Assembly (NCBI GenBank): GCA_947503895.1
Contig: CANNFT010000009.1
Coordinates: 150,184 to 214,183 of the forward strand
DNA: 64,000 bases
Direction: 5' to 3'
Origin: an uncultured Saccharospirillaceae bacterium
GTDB taxonomy: Bacteria; Pseudomonadota; Gammaproteobacteria; Pseudomonadales; Oceanobacteraceae
The notes below the pieces were generated by a model. That model searched no databases. It saw only the letters and a list, made by a program, of their open reading frames with translations, and was not told where the DNA came from. Position 1 is the first letter of the stretch, and each line of letters opens with the position of its first letter. Positions 8,731 to 17,594 of this stretch are shown here, in pieces. The position numbers and the translations under genes are program-made.

Positions 8731-11466
8731 TTACTCGTAAAAGAATGTAAAGTGTTTAAACGCAACAGACATCAAGCCTATATATCCCCGAATACTGTAA
8801 TTGGGATCGAACGGCTTACTTCCTGCGTACAAATCTGAAGAACATCCCGCCGTTTTTCGTTTGGTAGCCAGTCCACCGTCATAGGGTGAAGTAAGATCTA
8901 AGTAAAGCTGATAGAGTTCTTCTACATCATCATGATTTCGTTCTAACTCGCGGCCCTGCGTCATATAAAGAATATTTTGGATATTTTCTTTTATTTCATT
9001 TTCAACTCTGGTTTCAGGATCATTAACTAAGAATATTTTATTCTTTTGATCTTGGTCATAGTCTCTTAACACAAGTGAACAGGCATAAATTGTCGGAATA
9101 TGATCTTGAATTGTACCCATCAGGCCGTTTTGATCATGAATGCGTGCGGTGGTTTCATCATCATCAATGCCACCATATGGAACTGACATACGTTTAAATT
9201 TTGCCAGCTCAGTTAACCGTTCATCCTGAGCAAGGTAAACCAGTGATGATATTTTTCGATCAAGTAATTCAGGCGTTAGCAGGCGCGTTGTACGTAGCAA
9301 ATCTCGCGCATTGTTGTCTTGTAATAAGTCATCGGCTTGGAACCAATCACTCATTACCATTGCTTTCATTAATGCTTTTATGCTCATACCGTTTGACTTC
9401 AAAGTCGACTCCCAATGCCGGAAGTAAGATTCCTGAATAGTAAATAGCGCCGCTTGCTCTGGTGTTAAAGCTTGACCGGCCTGACGGTAGATCTTTTCCA
9501 TACCGAAAAGACCTTGATAAATCGTTTTAACCGTTGCAGTTAAAAAATTGGGATCATTGGCAATTTGCTCACCTAGCCAAGGAAGCGCTTCTGCAAAATC
9601 CTGACTGGGCATTTGTTTGCCTCTGTAACCAATCAATTGAAATTGATCTGCGGACAACCACTCTGTATCAGGTCGATAGCGTTCTGTGGTCTCAAATGCA
9701 GCATAGGCTGCGGCAACAGGCTCCATAATTTTGTGACAACCTAAGCAAGCAGGGTTATTCATGGTGGGATACTCACTTTTATCTTCCGCATCGCCCGACC
9801 CTAAGCTAGGCAATAATTCAATATCTATATCCACGAATTTTTTAAAGACATTAGAAGCACGGTGCCGGTTTAAATTAGTGTTTGATGTGGGGAATTTCGC
9901 CAAGAACATGCCTTGAGTCAGCAATCCAGCATGCGGAATTTTGGCAGCCGCTTCTGAGTCTCGCTTAGGTTCGGTTAAGGGGAGTTTCGCCTTGATCCAA
10001 TGAGTCGGATCCTCTTTAAACGTAGTACCACTAATAATGGGTTCATTGAGTTCATTAAATTGGCCTTTTAAAGAGTCGTATAACGTGCCATATGCCCTCG
10101 CCGTGTAGGCATTTACCACGGTGTAATCTGCTGTCATCAGCTCAGTGATGGGACGATTATTTTTAACCACGTACTTAATGAATTCTGTCGTTTCTCTGCC
10201 CAGAGAGCGTCCCGTAAGCTGCTTAGTCTTTGAAGATTCACCTTGGTTTCTATTTTTGTCATCCCACCACAATGATTGACTGTAGTTTTGACGAATCCAA
10301 TCCAGCATGGTTGAAGATGCATCTTGGGTGTAAAACTCTGTGTTTAATATTTCATTGTAGAATTCTGCAATTCGACTAGGGAACGCCTCCTCTTCCATCA
10401 ATTCATCAACAATATTGCCTAATGCATCGAATCCACCGTTCTCGACTAAATTTCTTTCTTGTGCACTGGGTACACGACCGACCAGACTTAATGTTGTTCT
10501 GTAGAGTGCTTCTCCAGGTGTACGACGCGAAAAGGTGTTGTTTGCGTAATCTGTTTCGTCTTGCTCACCTTCTTTACAATCTGCATCCACAAGATCAGAG
10601 GTCAGACCCAACATAAACTTAGCAGTATTGGCGGCACAGTTTTCATTTTCATCACAAAAATGCGGCGAGCCACTGGGCATTTGATCGTTGATGTATTGGG
10701 TTAACGCAGAAAGATTCAACCCTTTCACTTTAGCAGCCGAATTGCCTTGATTGTTTTCACCATGGCAAACGGAACAATTTTCATTAAACTGCTTTTGCCC
10801 TTGCATTTCGCAGCTTCCCTGAGGGATCGGCGTAGGGCTTTCATTTACATCCGGGTCTTCTGGTGTATCGGGGTCATTTGGAAGATCAGGTGTGTCCGGC
10901 TCATCGGGGTCTTCATTATCCATTGGATCTTCTGGTTCCGCTGGTTGATCGGGGTCTGAAGGCATTTCCGGCTCATTTACATTCACTTCACATTGCGCTT
11001 TTCCATTTCCTTTCGCTTCGTTTTCGATATAAGCAACGATGTTTCTCGCGCAATTCTTTTTGCAGCTGCTTGTATTTGCCGGTGGCATGGTTTCATGAAT
11101 AATCGTTACCAATGCATCTTGAGAACGATAGTCTTCTAAATTAATTGAAGGAATAAATCCATTTTTATTTTCGTCGCCATGGCAGGATGCGCAATCTAAT
11201 TGATAACTGCTCTCACCTTTTAAAATGGCATTGCAATCAGCATTTTCTACGGGTGTTGTGGGTGTATCGTTACCATCATCATCTGAATCATCTGGCGGTA
11301 AAGTATCTTCTTCAGGTTGAACGGGGTCCTGGCTAATTGAACTGGGGTCATTTGGTGTGGTGCTCGATATGGGTTTAGCTTCCTCACCACAACCTGACAA
11401 TACGAGTAACATCGCCAGCATAAGCCCAATTTGGGTCTGCCCTCTAATCATTGTTTTTATGCTCAC
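8731..11466 (-). CDS. multihaem cytochrome c lipoprotein with DUF1549/DUF1588/DUF1592-like region (first module)
   Basis: This 911-residue protein has a lipobox LSGC (Cys26) and haem motifs CASCH (92-96), CSVCH (231-235) and CLGCH (574-578), matching those of its paralogue at 4545-7238 in order and spacing. The acidic Pro-rich linker (about residues 165-212) is present but built from different, irregular units. The DUF1549-like block reads ALYRTTLSLVGRVPSAQE, and the haem block NPACLGCHKIMEPVAAAYAAFE is conserved. It is the first gene of the four-gene minus-strand block, so the block's promoter should lie in the 1.1-kb gene-free region upstream. It is probably an envelope electron-transfer partner of the adjacent DUF1501 protein. 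Confidence 0.8.
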   Translation of the reverse strand: MSIKTMIRGQTQIGLMLAMLLVLSGCGEEAKPISSTTPNDPSSISQDPVQPEEDTLPPDDSDDDGNDTPTTPVENADCNAILKGESSYQLDCASCHGDENKNGFIPSINLEDYRSQDALVTIIHETMPPANTSSCKKNCARNIVAYIENEAKGNGKAQCEVNVNEPEMPSDPDQPAEPEDPMDNEDPDEPDTPDLPNDPDTPEDPDVNESPTPIPQGSCEMQGQKQFNENCSVCHGENNQGNSAAKVKGLNLSALTQYINDQMPSGSPHFCDENENCAANTAKFMLGLTSDLVDADCKEGEQDETDYANNTFSRRTPGEALYRTTLSLVGRVPSAQERNLVENGGFDALGNIVDELMEEEAFPSRIAEFYNEILNTEFYTQDASSTMLDWIRQNYSQSLWWDDKNRNQGESSKTKQLTGRSLGRETTEFIKYVVKNNRPITELMTADYTVVNAYTARAYGTLYDSLKGQFNELNEPIISGTTFKEDPTHWIKAKLPLTEPKRDSEAAAKIPHAGLLTQGMFLAKFPTSNTNLNRHRASNVFKKFVDIDIELLPSLGSGDAEDKSEYPTMNNPACLGCHKIMEPVAAAYAAFETTERYRPDTEWLSADQFQLIGYRGKQMPSQDFAEALPWLGEQIANDPNFLTATVKTIYQGLFGMEKIYRQAGQALTPEQAALFTIQESYFRHWESTLKSNGMSIKALMKAMVMSDWFQADDLLQDNNARDLLRTTRLLTPELLDRKISSLVYLAQDERLTELAKFKRMSVPYGGIDDDETTARIHDQNGLMGTIQDHIPTIYACSLVLRDYDQDQKNKIFLVNDPETRVENEIKENIQNILYMTQGRELERNHDDVEELYQLYLDLTSPYDGGLATKRKTAGCSSDLYAGSKPFDPNYSIRGYIGLMSVAFKHFTFFYE

Positions 11467-12204
11467 GATGAATACCCTTAGATATAATTCAAATGCACAT
11501 TTACGAATGAGCCACTTCTAAATCGCTAACTGATCATGAGTCATTAAAAAATAACCATATTTAAATTATTTATTATGACTAATAGTCAACTACAGAGTGG
11601 CTTTTACAATGAAAGGCTAATGGAATTAAACAGAAGAAGAGTTGAATTCATTCAACTTATAGTGGAGACCAAGATCACAAAGATTTTTTATAAAGTGCTT
11701 TTATTTTTACGTTTTTTAAAACCCCATGCCATTCATTATGATTACGCGCCACTATCAAAAATTTAATTATTACTTTGTGCCACATCATTTAAATAAAAAC
11801 ACCCACCAAAAACATATAAATAGACATTTTCTACCTGCTTTTTTTCACCACCTAAGCGACCGAATTAGCACCAATTTTCAATGGTGGTAAATTTGCTTTT
11901 CATTCAAGCATTTAAAATAAATGAACACACCCATTGAATACTCAACGTTAAATCCAGAAAAACAACACCATTAACAGCAATCTAGATTAAACACTTAACG
12001 CTTAAAATAGACACCGTATAGATCAAACAATTTAAATTTTCTCCACTGCTAATTTAAAAATGGTGTGATGATGACAGTTTCTCTCGCCGGTATGCATATA
12101 CTCACCCATAAAATGCGTCATGACGTTCTGAGGGAATCGCAAATACCAATCAATCGCTAATACGAACGAGTCTTATTATAGAAATATGCCCCATACACCT
12201 CATC

Positions 12205-12234
12205 TAACACCCTTTAACACCCTTTAACACCCTA
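12205..12234. repeat. three tandem copies of a 10-bp unit
   Basis: The unit taacaccctt occurs three times head to tail, with the last base changed in the third copy. It sits in the gene-free region about 360 bp upstream of the next gene. The function is unknown. Confidence 0.8.
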
Positions 12235-12561
12235 TACATCGACAACTGCATGACACAGTAATATGTTCCAAGCGTATTTTCGCAGATGATCCAAACACTG
12301 AAGTATATGGCTACCTACCGATGCCGGTTTCACCTTCACCCCCAGATAACAGCATTGACGTTGGATGAACCATTTCGCCTCAGAAAATTCCCGACAGCTC
12401 CTCAATTAATGGTTTAAAAACACAGATTAATTAACACTAAAAATGACCAGAGCTTTCATTTTATGAGGTGACCCACTCCAAAAATATCGAAATTTTTGTT
12501 TATACTCATGCACCTAAAGGCACGTATTTCATTGCTATCTTCTGGCTAAATCTCTTCTATA

Positions 12562-12588
12562 CTCAGACCATGTCTCACATGGTCTGAG
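12562..12588. promoter_or_regulatory. perfect 11-bp hairpin just upstream of a start codon
   Basis: The arms ctcagaccatg and catggtctgag are perfect reverse complements separated by a 5-nt loop. The hairpin ends 10 nt before the ATG at 12599. No clear Shine-Dalgarno sequence lies outside it, so it could mask ribosome access or act as a DNA operator. Confidence 0.6.
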
Positions 12589-12598
12589 AAACCCACAC

Positions 12599-13768
12599 AT
12601 GCACATAAACGAACATTTATCAGAGTACGATAATTTATCTATTCAACTGTTTTCGGCCCTAGCTGAAAATGCTATCGACAATATTTCGTCATCTGCTGGC
12701 AAAATGCTCGATGTTGCATGCCTATTTTTCGACAAAGATGTATCCGCCACATTATTAGATTTTCAGAAACTCTACATAGAGAATTCTCACCTAGACCATC
12801 ACAAAGATTCCGCCAACCAACAGGCAGACAACATTTTAGAAGCGGCGATGAACGCCAATGGCGAAGACCCGTTGATTCCAGAATTTGATCATCATCCAGA
12901 AATTGAAAAGTTGGCAAATATTCAGAAGGAATTAGAGGCCCTAATCCAACAAGACGAACACATTAAACAAAGAATGATTCCTGTTATGCAATGCATGCAA
13001 TACGAAGATATGGTGGCCAACAGAATGAAACGGCTGCTTAAATGCTGGGAGTACATGGTTTCTATTCTAAATTCACGCCAAGATCGTAATATAACCTCAA
13101 CTCTATCAACGTTCGATAGCTTTCTAGCCAGTGAAGATGAACACAAACAGTTTTATAACATCGTTCTGCATTCGCCAAATCACCATTTGAATATTGCTGA
13201 TATCAAGCATGATATTTCCGGGGTGAATTTATTACTTGAGCGTTTACTGGCGTTTTCGAATGCTTCACTGGAAGACTGCATTAATCAAACCCAACAAGCA
13301 TTTGACGAGCTTATCAATTTATTAAGCCTAGTGACCGGAGAATCCGAAGATGTCTCTTATTTATTTACCAATAAAGAAGAAACGCTTAATGACATACAAA
13401 ACATAATCGCGAAAAATAAAGCATCTGGTCACATTCATGCACGTAAAATGATTGAAGAAATTGCCGCCACTCGAGAGAAACATAGCCAAGAGGCATCTGA
13501 ACTCATTCAGTCGTTCATGATCGCCTTACAGTCACAAGATATTATTCGTCAAAATATTGAAAATATAGGTAGACTGCACGATGCTTGGGGCGCGTATAGA
13601 TCCACTATTAAGCAGCAAAATCGCTTTGATAGTAATACCCGAAAGGAATTTGGATCAGAGCTAGTCCGTAAAATGACGTCACATACGGAGCGTGAAATAA
13701 TTGATCAATACATTCCCGGGGCGCTTACCAATAATGAAAATAGCGCCGATGACGATGTATTTTTTTAA
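12599..13768 (+). CDS. helical protein with two CheZ-like motifs, function unknown
   Basis: This 389-residue protein is predicted almost entirely helical, with no signal peptide or membrane segment. Two segments resemble the catalytic helix of the CheY-P phosphatase CheZ (QD-x-x-x-Q). The second, residues 312-319, reads SQDIIRQN with Asp314 and Gln318 in register. The first, residues 134-142, reads QYEDMVANR with Asp137 and Asn141. Each is followed by a Trp-containing helix end (KCWEYM and LHDAWGAY), suggesting an internal duplication. By inference it may act on a response regulator or belong to a chemotaxis/signal module, but no che gene is nearby. The start follows a perfect hairpin at 12562-12588. 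Confidence 0.7.
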   Translation: MHINEHLSEYDNLSIQLFSALAENAIDNISSSAGKMLDVACLFFDKDVSATLLDFQKLYIENSHLDHHKDSANQQADNILEAAMNANGEDPLIPEFDHHPEIEKLANIQKELEALIQQDEHIKQRMIPVMQCMQYEDMVANRMKRLLKCWEYMVSILNSRQDRNITSTLSTFDSFLASEDEHKQFYNIVLHSPNHHLNIADIKHDISGVNLLLERLLAFSNASLEDCINQTQQAFDELINLLSLVTGESEDVSYLFTNKEETLNDIQNIIAKNKASGHIHARKMIEEIAATREKHSQEASELIQSFMIALQSQDIIRQNIENIGRLHDAWGAYRSTIKQQNRFDSNTRKEFGSELVRKMTSHTEREIIDQYIPGALTNNENSADDDVFF

Positions 13769-13893
13769 GGATCGTCCATTCCTTCTAAACAAGTAAACAT
13801 CCCACCCAACTGCGCATTCAGCACTTTTCACGATACTGCTTCGGTAGTATTATGCAGCGATCATTCCGAATTATTACTATTGTAGAGTATGTT

Positions 13894-14328
13894 ATGGGTA
13901 TATTAGACACGGTCGCCAAATATTGGGGCTGGGCAGGTATAGAGCCAGAAAAAATAATCGCAGAAAATGAATTTGGTAATCTTATTATTAAAGACACTAA
14001 AGGCATGTTTTGGCGTCTTTGCCCAGAAGATTTGTATTGTGACGTCATTGCGGATGATGATGCAGATTACAATGAACTGGTTAAAGATGAAGAGTTTAAT
14101 CAAGATTGGTTTATGGAAGTCATACTTCAAAAAGCGCTGGCCAAATATGGTGACCTACCTGAAGGCATGAAATTCCATTTAATTGAACCCGGCGCGCTCG
14201 GCGGGAAATACGCCGTATTCAATATTAAAACGGTGGAGCTTGAAAAAATCATTAAATTTTCAGGCGAGCTCGCACAGAAAATATCTCGCTCTCCGCAAGG
14301 TGCAAAGGTTAACTTCAAGCCTTTGTAG
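13894..14328 (+). CDS. DUF1851 / Tdi1-like T6SS immunity-type protein
   Basis: The chosen start at 13894 (MGILDTVAKYWGWAG) gives 144 residues; an upstream ATG at 13852 lacks a better ribosome-binding site. The protein fits the DUF1851 family (C-terminal domain of the T6SS immunity protein Tdi1): GNLIIKDTKGMFWRL, a Trp in NQDWFMEVI, then the family hallmark PGALGGKYAVFNIKTVEL. In the characterised case Tdi1 neutralises a DNase effector. Here no effector, VgrG or PAAR gene is adjacent, so it is an orphan immunity gene or a family member with another role. It is probably cytoplasmic and appears monocistronic. Confidence 0.7.
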   Translation: MGILDTVAKYWGWAGIEPEKIIAENEFGNLIIKDTKGMFWRLCPEDLYCDVIADDDADYNELVKDEEFNQDWFMEVILQKALAKYGDLPEGMKFHLIEPGALGGKYAVFNIKTVELEKIIKFSGELAQKISRSPQGAKVNFKPL

Positions 14329-14348
14329 AATACATTACGCTAACCGTC

Positions 14349-14370
14349 ATGGGCAGAACAAACTGCCCAT
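14349..14370. terminator. 8-bp inverted repeat after the DUF1851 gene
   Basis: The arms atgggcag and ctgcccat flank a 6-nt loop 20 bp past the stop at 14328. No T-run follows on the plus strand, so a role as intrinsic terminator is only possible. Confidence 0.35.
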
Positions 14371-14579
14371 AAAAATTCATTGCCAATCCTTACTTCACTG
14401 CTCAGTGACTCGGCAATTCACGCTGACTCCCCCATACATTTACCAATACTCGAACCGCTTATATTAGAAAGACTTAATATTTAGTTTTATTTAACCGTAT
14501 GAATATTCGCTTGTTTTTTTGTTGAACAAATATGGTACTATCCGCCGCCTTTTTTCACACCGATCTGCTTGCTTAAAGA

Positions 14580-15989
14580 ATGAATATGAACCCATTATTG
14601 AACGCTGTTATTGCATGTACGCTTACTCTCCTTGTCGGATGTGGAGGTGGTGGAGGTGGCTCCGACAGTGAGTCCAACCGCTCGCTCAGCGTATCTTTTG
14701 CTAAAGATGCCTACCACTTTGACTATACAGCGGAGAGTCGGTTTGCTAGGCCGACTATCTCAGCAGACATTAAAGGAGGCGACGGATTTAACCTGTTAAC
14801 CGTCATGGTTCGTCAGGATAGAAACGAGTATTTCGAACCTCGCCTGATTCAAGCCCGTATTGATGAAAAGCTGGTGATTCAGCTTCCACCAAAAGCCACA
14901 AATTGGCCTGGCGATCTTTCAGGTCAGCTTGAGATCAGCGTGTGTGAAGACCGCGCCTGTCAAACGCATGTGTCTGGCTCGCCTTTTAAAACAAGCTATA
15001 CCATGGCGTACAAAACAGACGAATTCTTCCTAATGCCGAAGGACATGACAACTATTGCGGCGTTTTCTAACAACGAAACAACACTACTAAATGAAGAATC
15101 TCAGGTATTACCCACCATTGCGTACCGTATGTATGTGCCTGAAAAGATGCAGCCAATCTCACTTACTGAAGCATTTATTACAGACTGGCAAGTCGAAAAT
15201 TTTAGTCAAACAGGCTTTGATGTCACCCCTCCGGCCAATCGAGTGCCCGGCAACTATGTCGACGAATATCCCGTAGTGGCCTCTGATACTTCAGAGATGA
15301 CCTCATTGGTGTTCAACCATACAGTGTATGAAGACGGCAAAAACCCAAATGCGGTTCAGTTTCCAGAAAAAACGAAAAACATCGAATTTAGAAAAAGTAT
15401 CGACCCATTTAACAAAACGGATGTTGAGTTTGTCGCTATTATCCCAGAAGACCTGTTTGGCGGTGTTTCTTTAACCTCAAATTGCCAGGATATTCTGACC
15501 ATATACACGGCTTCATTATTCAGGGGCGGCGAAAAAACCGTTAAACTATCCATTTCAGATAATAAGGTCTCGGCAACCGAATACAATTGCCTCATTACCT
15601 TTACCCAGTTTGGCGGGACTGTCATTGGCACATTTAACTTAAACATCAACGTATTGCCTCAATACAGCGTGGAATTACCCGTGTCTTCAGGCACGCTAGA
15701 GTTTGTGTTAAACAAATTTGACACTCAAGACATTGAGTATGAATTTAAAGCCATCATACCCGAGGAAATCAGAGAAGATATTTCCGCCCGTACTGGTAGC
15801 GGCTGCCCTTTTGCGACCTCCGCTAGCATAGGCGAACAGGATCAAGATGGCATGCACACCGTTAAAGTGTCTTTTTCTACCTTTTTAATTGATAAAAGTA
15901 CTTATAGTTGTGTGATCGAAATAGGAACATTTTCAAGAAAAATGAAGAGCTTCTCCCTGACGATTAATAGCTTGGCGCCTCCGCAGTAA
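14580..15989 (+). CDS. exported lipoprotein of unknown function
   Basis: This 469-residue protein has a signal peptide ending in the lipobox LVGC, then a poly-Gly/Ser tether. The rest is beta-rich with no family that I recognise. It has two similar C-terminal segments (about residues 270-360 and 370-465), each with a Cys pair (SNCQDI/YNCLIT and SGCPFA/YSCVIE) and the framing FVAIIPEDL.G versus FKAIIPEEIRE. This points to two tandem disulfide-stabilised beta-sandwich domains. It is probably an outer-membrane or surface lipoprotein. The start at 14580 could equally be the ATG two codons later. Neighbours give no functional hint. Confidence 0.7.
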   Translation: MNMNPLLNAVIACTLTLLVGCGGGGGGSDSESNRSLSVSFAKDAYHFDYTAESRFARPTISADIKGGDGFNLLTVMVRQDRNEYFEPRLIQARIDEKLVIQLPPKATNWPGDLSGQLEISVCEDRACQTHVSGSPFKTSYTMAYKTDEFFLMPKDMTTIAAFSNNETTLLNEESQVLPTIAYRMYVPEKMQPISLTEAFITDWQVENFSQTGFDVTPPANRVPGNYVDEYPVVASDTSEMTSLVFNHTVYEDGKNPNAVQFPEKTKNIEFRKSIDPFNKTDVEFVAIIPEDLFGGVSLTSNCQDILTIYTASLFRGGEKTVKLSISDNKVSATEYNCLITFTQFGGTVIGTFNLNINVLPQYSVELPVSSGTLEFVLNKFDTQDIEYEFKAIIPEEIREDISARTGSGCPFATSASIGEQDQDGMHTVKVSFSTFLIDKSTYSCVIEIGTFSRKMKSFSLTINSLAPPQ

Positions 15990-16348
15990 CTAAAATTAGC
16001 AAAGTCTTCAAACTTACTCTGGTGTCGGTCATCCTATCCAATGACCGATGCCAGCACGCCGCAATCGGCATCACCCATTGATCATCCATCTACAAGCAGC
16101 CTACTTTATAGACAGCTCACTATGAGCTCAGCATCACAGCCTCTGATTTTATCGAACACACTATTCCAAGCCTGCAGATAAATATATTTCCCTTTAGTAT
16201 CAACAACTTATCAAGATTCTAGCGCACGACGAGCCGAGGAATCCCATTTTTCTCTGGTCAGCTAGTTGCCAAACTGACTCAAAAGATTTAAATTGCACAC
16301 AATCTAATTGCAACCAATTAGAATCTAATCGTCGAAGAGGACAAAGTT
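15990..16348. other. intergenic region before ohr
   Basis: These 359 bp hold an imperfect hairpin just after the lipoprotein gene (16021-16032 with 16041-16052, 10 of 12 pairs, no T-run) and the dyad operator next to the ohr start. I see no gene in the middle part. Confidence 0.5.
16304..16321. promoter_or_regulatory. dyad operator upstream of ohr (OhrR-like)
   Basis: A perfect 7-bp dyad, ctaattg-caac-caattag, lies 28 bp before the ohr start codon. It overlaps a possible promoter (TTGCAC at 16293-16298, TAGAAT at 16319-16324, spacing a little long). Ohr genes are typically repressed by the MarR-family peroxide sensor OhrR at AT-rich dyads, so this is the likely operator. No ohrR gene is in the window. 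Confidence 0.55.
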
Positions 16349-16771
16349 ATGAATGCTATTTATACAGTTGCCGCCAATGCAAAAGCCGGTCGTAATGGAC
16401 AAGTCGCCACTGAAGACGGCCAGTTGCAAATGGATTTAAGTTACCCTAAAGAAATGGGTGGCTCTGGAGCAGCCAATAACCCTGAGCAATTATTTGCAGC
16501 TGGATATGCCGCGTGCTTTTCAAATGCGATACTGCATGTTGCCTCGCAACAAAAAATCGCCATTAAAGAAGCACCTGTTCGCACAGAAGTCGGTATTGGG
16601 GCTCGAGAAGATGGTGGTTTCGCACTGTCTGTCGCGTTAACCGTGGATTTAGCGTTACCAACAGAAGAAGCCGTTAATCTGGTTAAAACTGCACACGCAG
16701 TATGTCCTTATTCTCACGCAGTCAAAGGCAATATTAGCGTCACAGTGAAAGCAAACGGTAAAGAGATTTAA
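16349..16771 (+). CDS. ohr: Ohr organic hydroperoxide resistance protein
   Basis: This 140-residue protein matches the Ohr subgroup of the OsmC/Ohr family in length and motifs. The catalytic and resolving cysteines are Cys56 in AAGYAACFSNA and Cys119 in HAVCPYSHA. The catalytic-site Arg15 and Glu46 (NNPEQLFAAGY) are in place. Ohr reduces organic and fatty-acid hydroperoxides using lipoylated partners and acts as a cytoplasmic homodimer. A GAGG ribosome-binding site lies nine nucleotides before the ATG, and the dyad at 16304-16321 suggests peroxide-responsive repression. The gene appears monocistronic and is followed by a strong inverted repeat. Confidence 0.93.
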   Translation: MNAIYTVAANAKAGRNGQVATEDGQLQMDLSYPKEMGGSGAANNPEQLFAAGYAACFSNAILHVASQQKIAIKEAPVRTEVGIGAREDGGFALSVALTVDLALPTEEAVNLVKTAHAVCPYSHAVKGNISVTVKANGKEI

Positions 16772-16801
16772 TACCTCCTTATGCATCATTTGCTTAGTGA
16801 A

Positions 16802-16834
16802 AGAATTCTCCAATCAATCTGGTTGGAGAATTCT
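16802..16834. terminator. 12-bp inverted repeat after ohr
   Basis: The perfect arms agaattctccaa and ttggagaattct flank a 9-nt loop 31 bp after the ohr stop. No T-run follows, so it is either a weak terminator or an mRNA-stabilising hairpin. Confidence 0.5.
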
Positions 16835-16948
16835 CTTATGATGGTCATTAGCCACGCATGATCTTTGTTCTTCATTAAATTATCGCTAGCGCTTTTTGCT
16901 CGATATAGAATGACCGCCACACATCCAACAACATTATTTGAGAGCACT

Positions 16949-17344
16949 ATGAACGCTTTGATTCAGCCAGCGGCAATCCACATGGGTCGTACACTTGTTG
17001 CTTTATATTTTCTACTACCCGGCATCATGAAGTTTGCTTCTTGGGATATGCACATAGGCCTAATGGAAAAACATGGCATGATCATGATTCCCTTTCTTCT
17101 GGCATCAGCGGGCGTGATTCAAATCTCAATGAGTCTATTGATATTGGCTAATAAATGGGTGGCACCTGCGACTCTCATATTAGCCGGCATGGTGGTGCTC
17201 ATTAACATTAACCTACACGATTTTTGGAATTATTCAGGGATCGAAGGTGCTCACGAAATGCAGAATTTTGTGAAAAATCTAGGTATTTTGGGCGGCATGC
17301 TCGTACTCGCCGGTTTCACACTTAAGCCGCCCGTCCGAGATTAA
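16949..17344 (+). CDS. DoxX family membrane protein
   Basis: The adopted start at 16949 (MNALIQPAAIHMGRTLVALYF) gives 131 residues and is preceded by GAGAG at good spacing; the longer frame from 16865 adds an unsupported leader. Four hydrophobic helices are visible: residues 12-30, 47-68 (MIMIPFLLASAGVIQISMSLLI), 72-90 and 108-125. The segment LLPGIMKFASWDMHI resembles the conserved loop of DoxX/YphA-type proteins. These small inner-membrane proteins are linked to redox or thiol-stress functions in some bacteria. Placement after ohr is suggestive, but a hairpin separates the genes. Confidence 0.8.
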   Translation: MNALIQPAAIHMGRTLVALYFLLPGIMKFASWDMHIGLMEKHGMIMIPFLLASAGVIQISMSLLILANKWVAPATLILAGMVVLININLHDFWNYSGIEGAHEMQNFVKNLGILGGMLVLAGFTLKPPVRD

Positions 17345-17386
17345 ACCGTTTCAATGATTTTGCCCAAACGGCATTGTTCAGCACAA

Positions 17387-17410
17387 TATCGCTCATACCG
17401 ATGAGCGATA
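17387..17410. repeat. 10-bp inverted repeat after doxX-like gene
   Basis: The arms tatcgctcat and atgagcgata are perfect complements around a 4-nt loop, 43 bp past the stop. There is no T-run on either side. It could stabilise the transcript or bind a protein. Confidence 0.5.
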
Positions 17411-17473
17411 GAACAGCAATGCCAAATCACCGACTGACGATACTGCTTGTTAAACCAGCTCACCACCAATATT

Positions 17474-17528
17474 TTTATGACGGTGAGACCTTTAATCATC
17501 ACCTCTTAATAAAACCTGCCGTCATAAA
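17474..17528. repeat. 10-bp inverted repeat, widely spaced
   Basis: The arms tttatgacgg (17474-17483) and ccgtcataaa (17519-17528) are perfect complements 35 nt apart, with a smaller ggtga/tcacc pair inside. It lies 66 bp before the next start codon and may be regulatory. Confidence 0.4.
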
Positions 17529-17594
17529 GTGACGTTTTGTCGTATCGATACTATACTTTTCAGCACGGAGAACACCTGCTGACCGGAGTGCTCC

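Larger units (their letters stand above)
11467..12598. other. gene-free region of about 1.1 kb
   Basis: This AT-rich stretch between divergent genes holds no convincing gene. The longest plus-strand frame (11575-11766, 63 codons) lacks a ribosome-binding site and any recognisable motif. The region must hold promoters for the minus-strand cytochrome block and for the plus-strand gene at 12599. It includes a short tandem repeat (12205-12234) and a perfect hairpin (12562-12588), listed separately. Confidence 0.5.

Noticed and set aside
11575..11766. 63-codon frame in the gene-free region
   Set aside because: It has low-complexity AT-rich composition, no ribosome-binding site and no recognisable motif.
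16865..16948. N-terminal extension of the DoxX-like protein
   Set aside because: The ATG at 16949 has a ribosome-binding site and starts the conserved region; the extension has neither.
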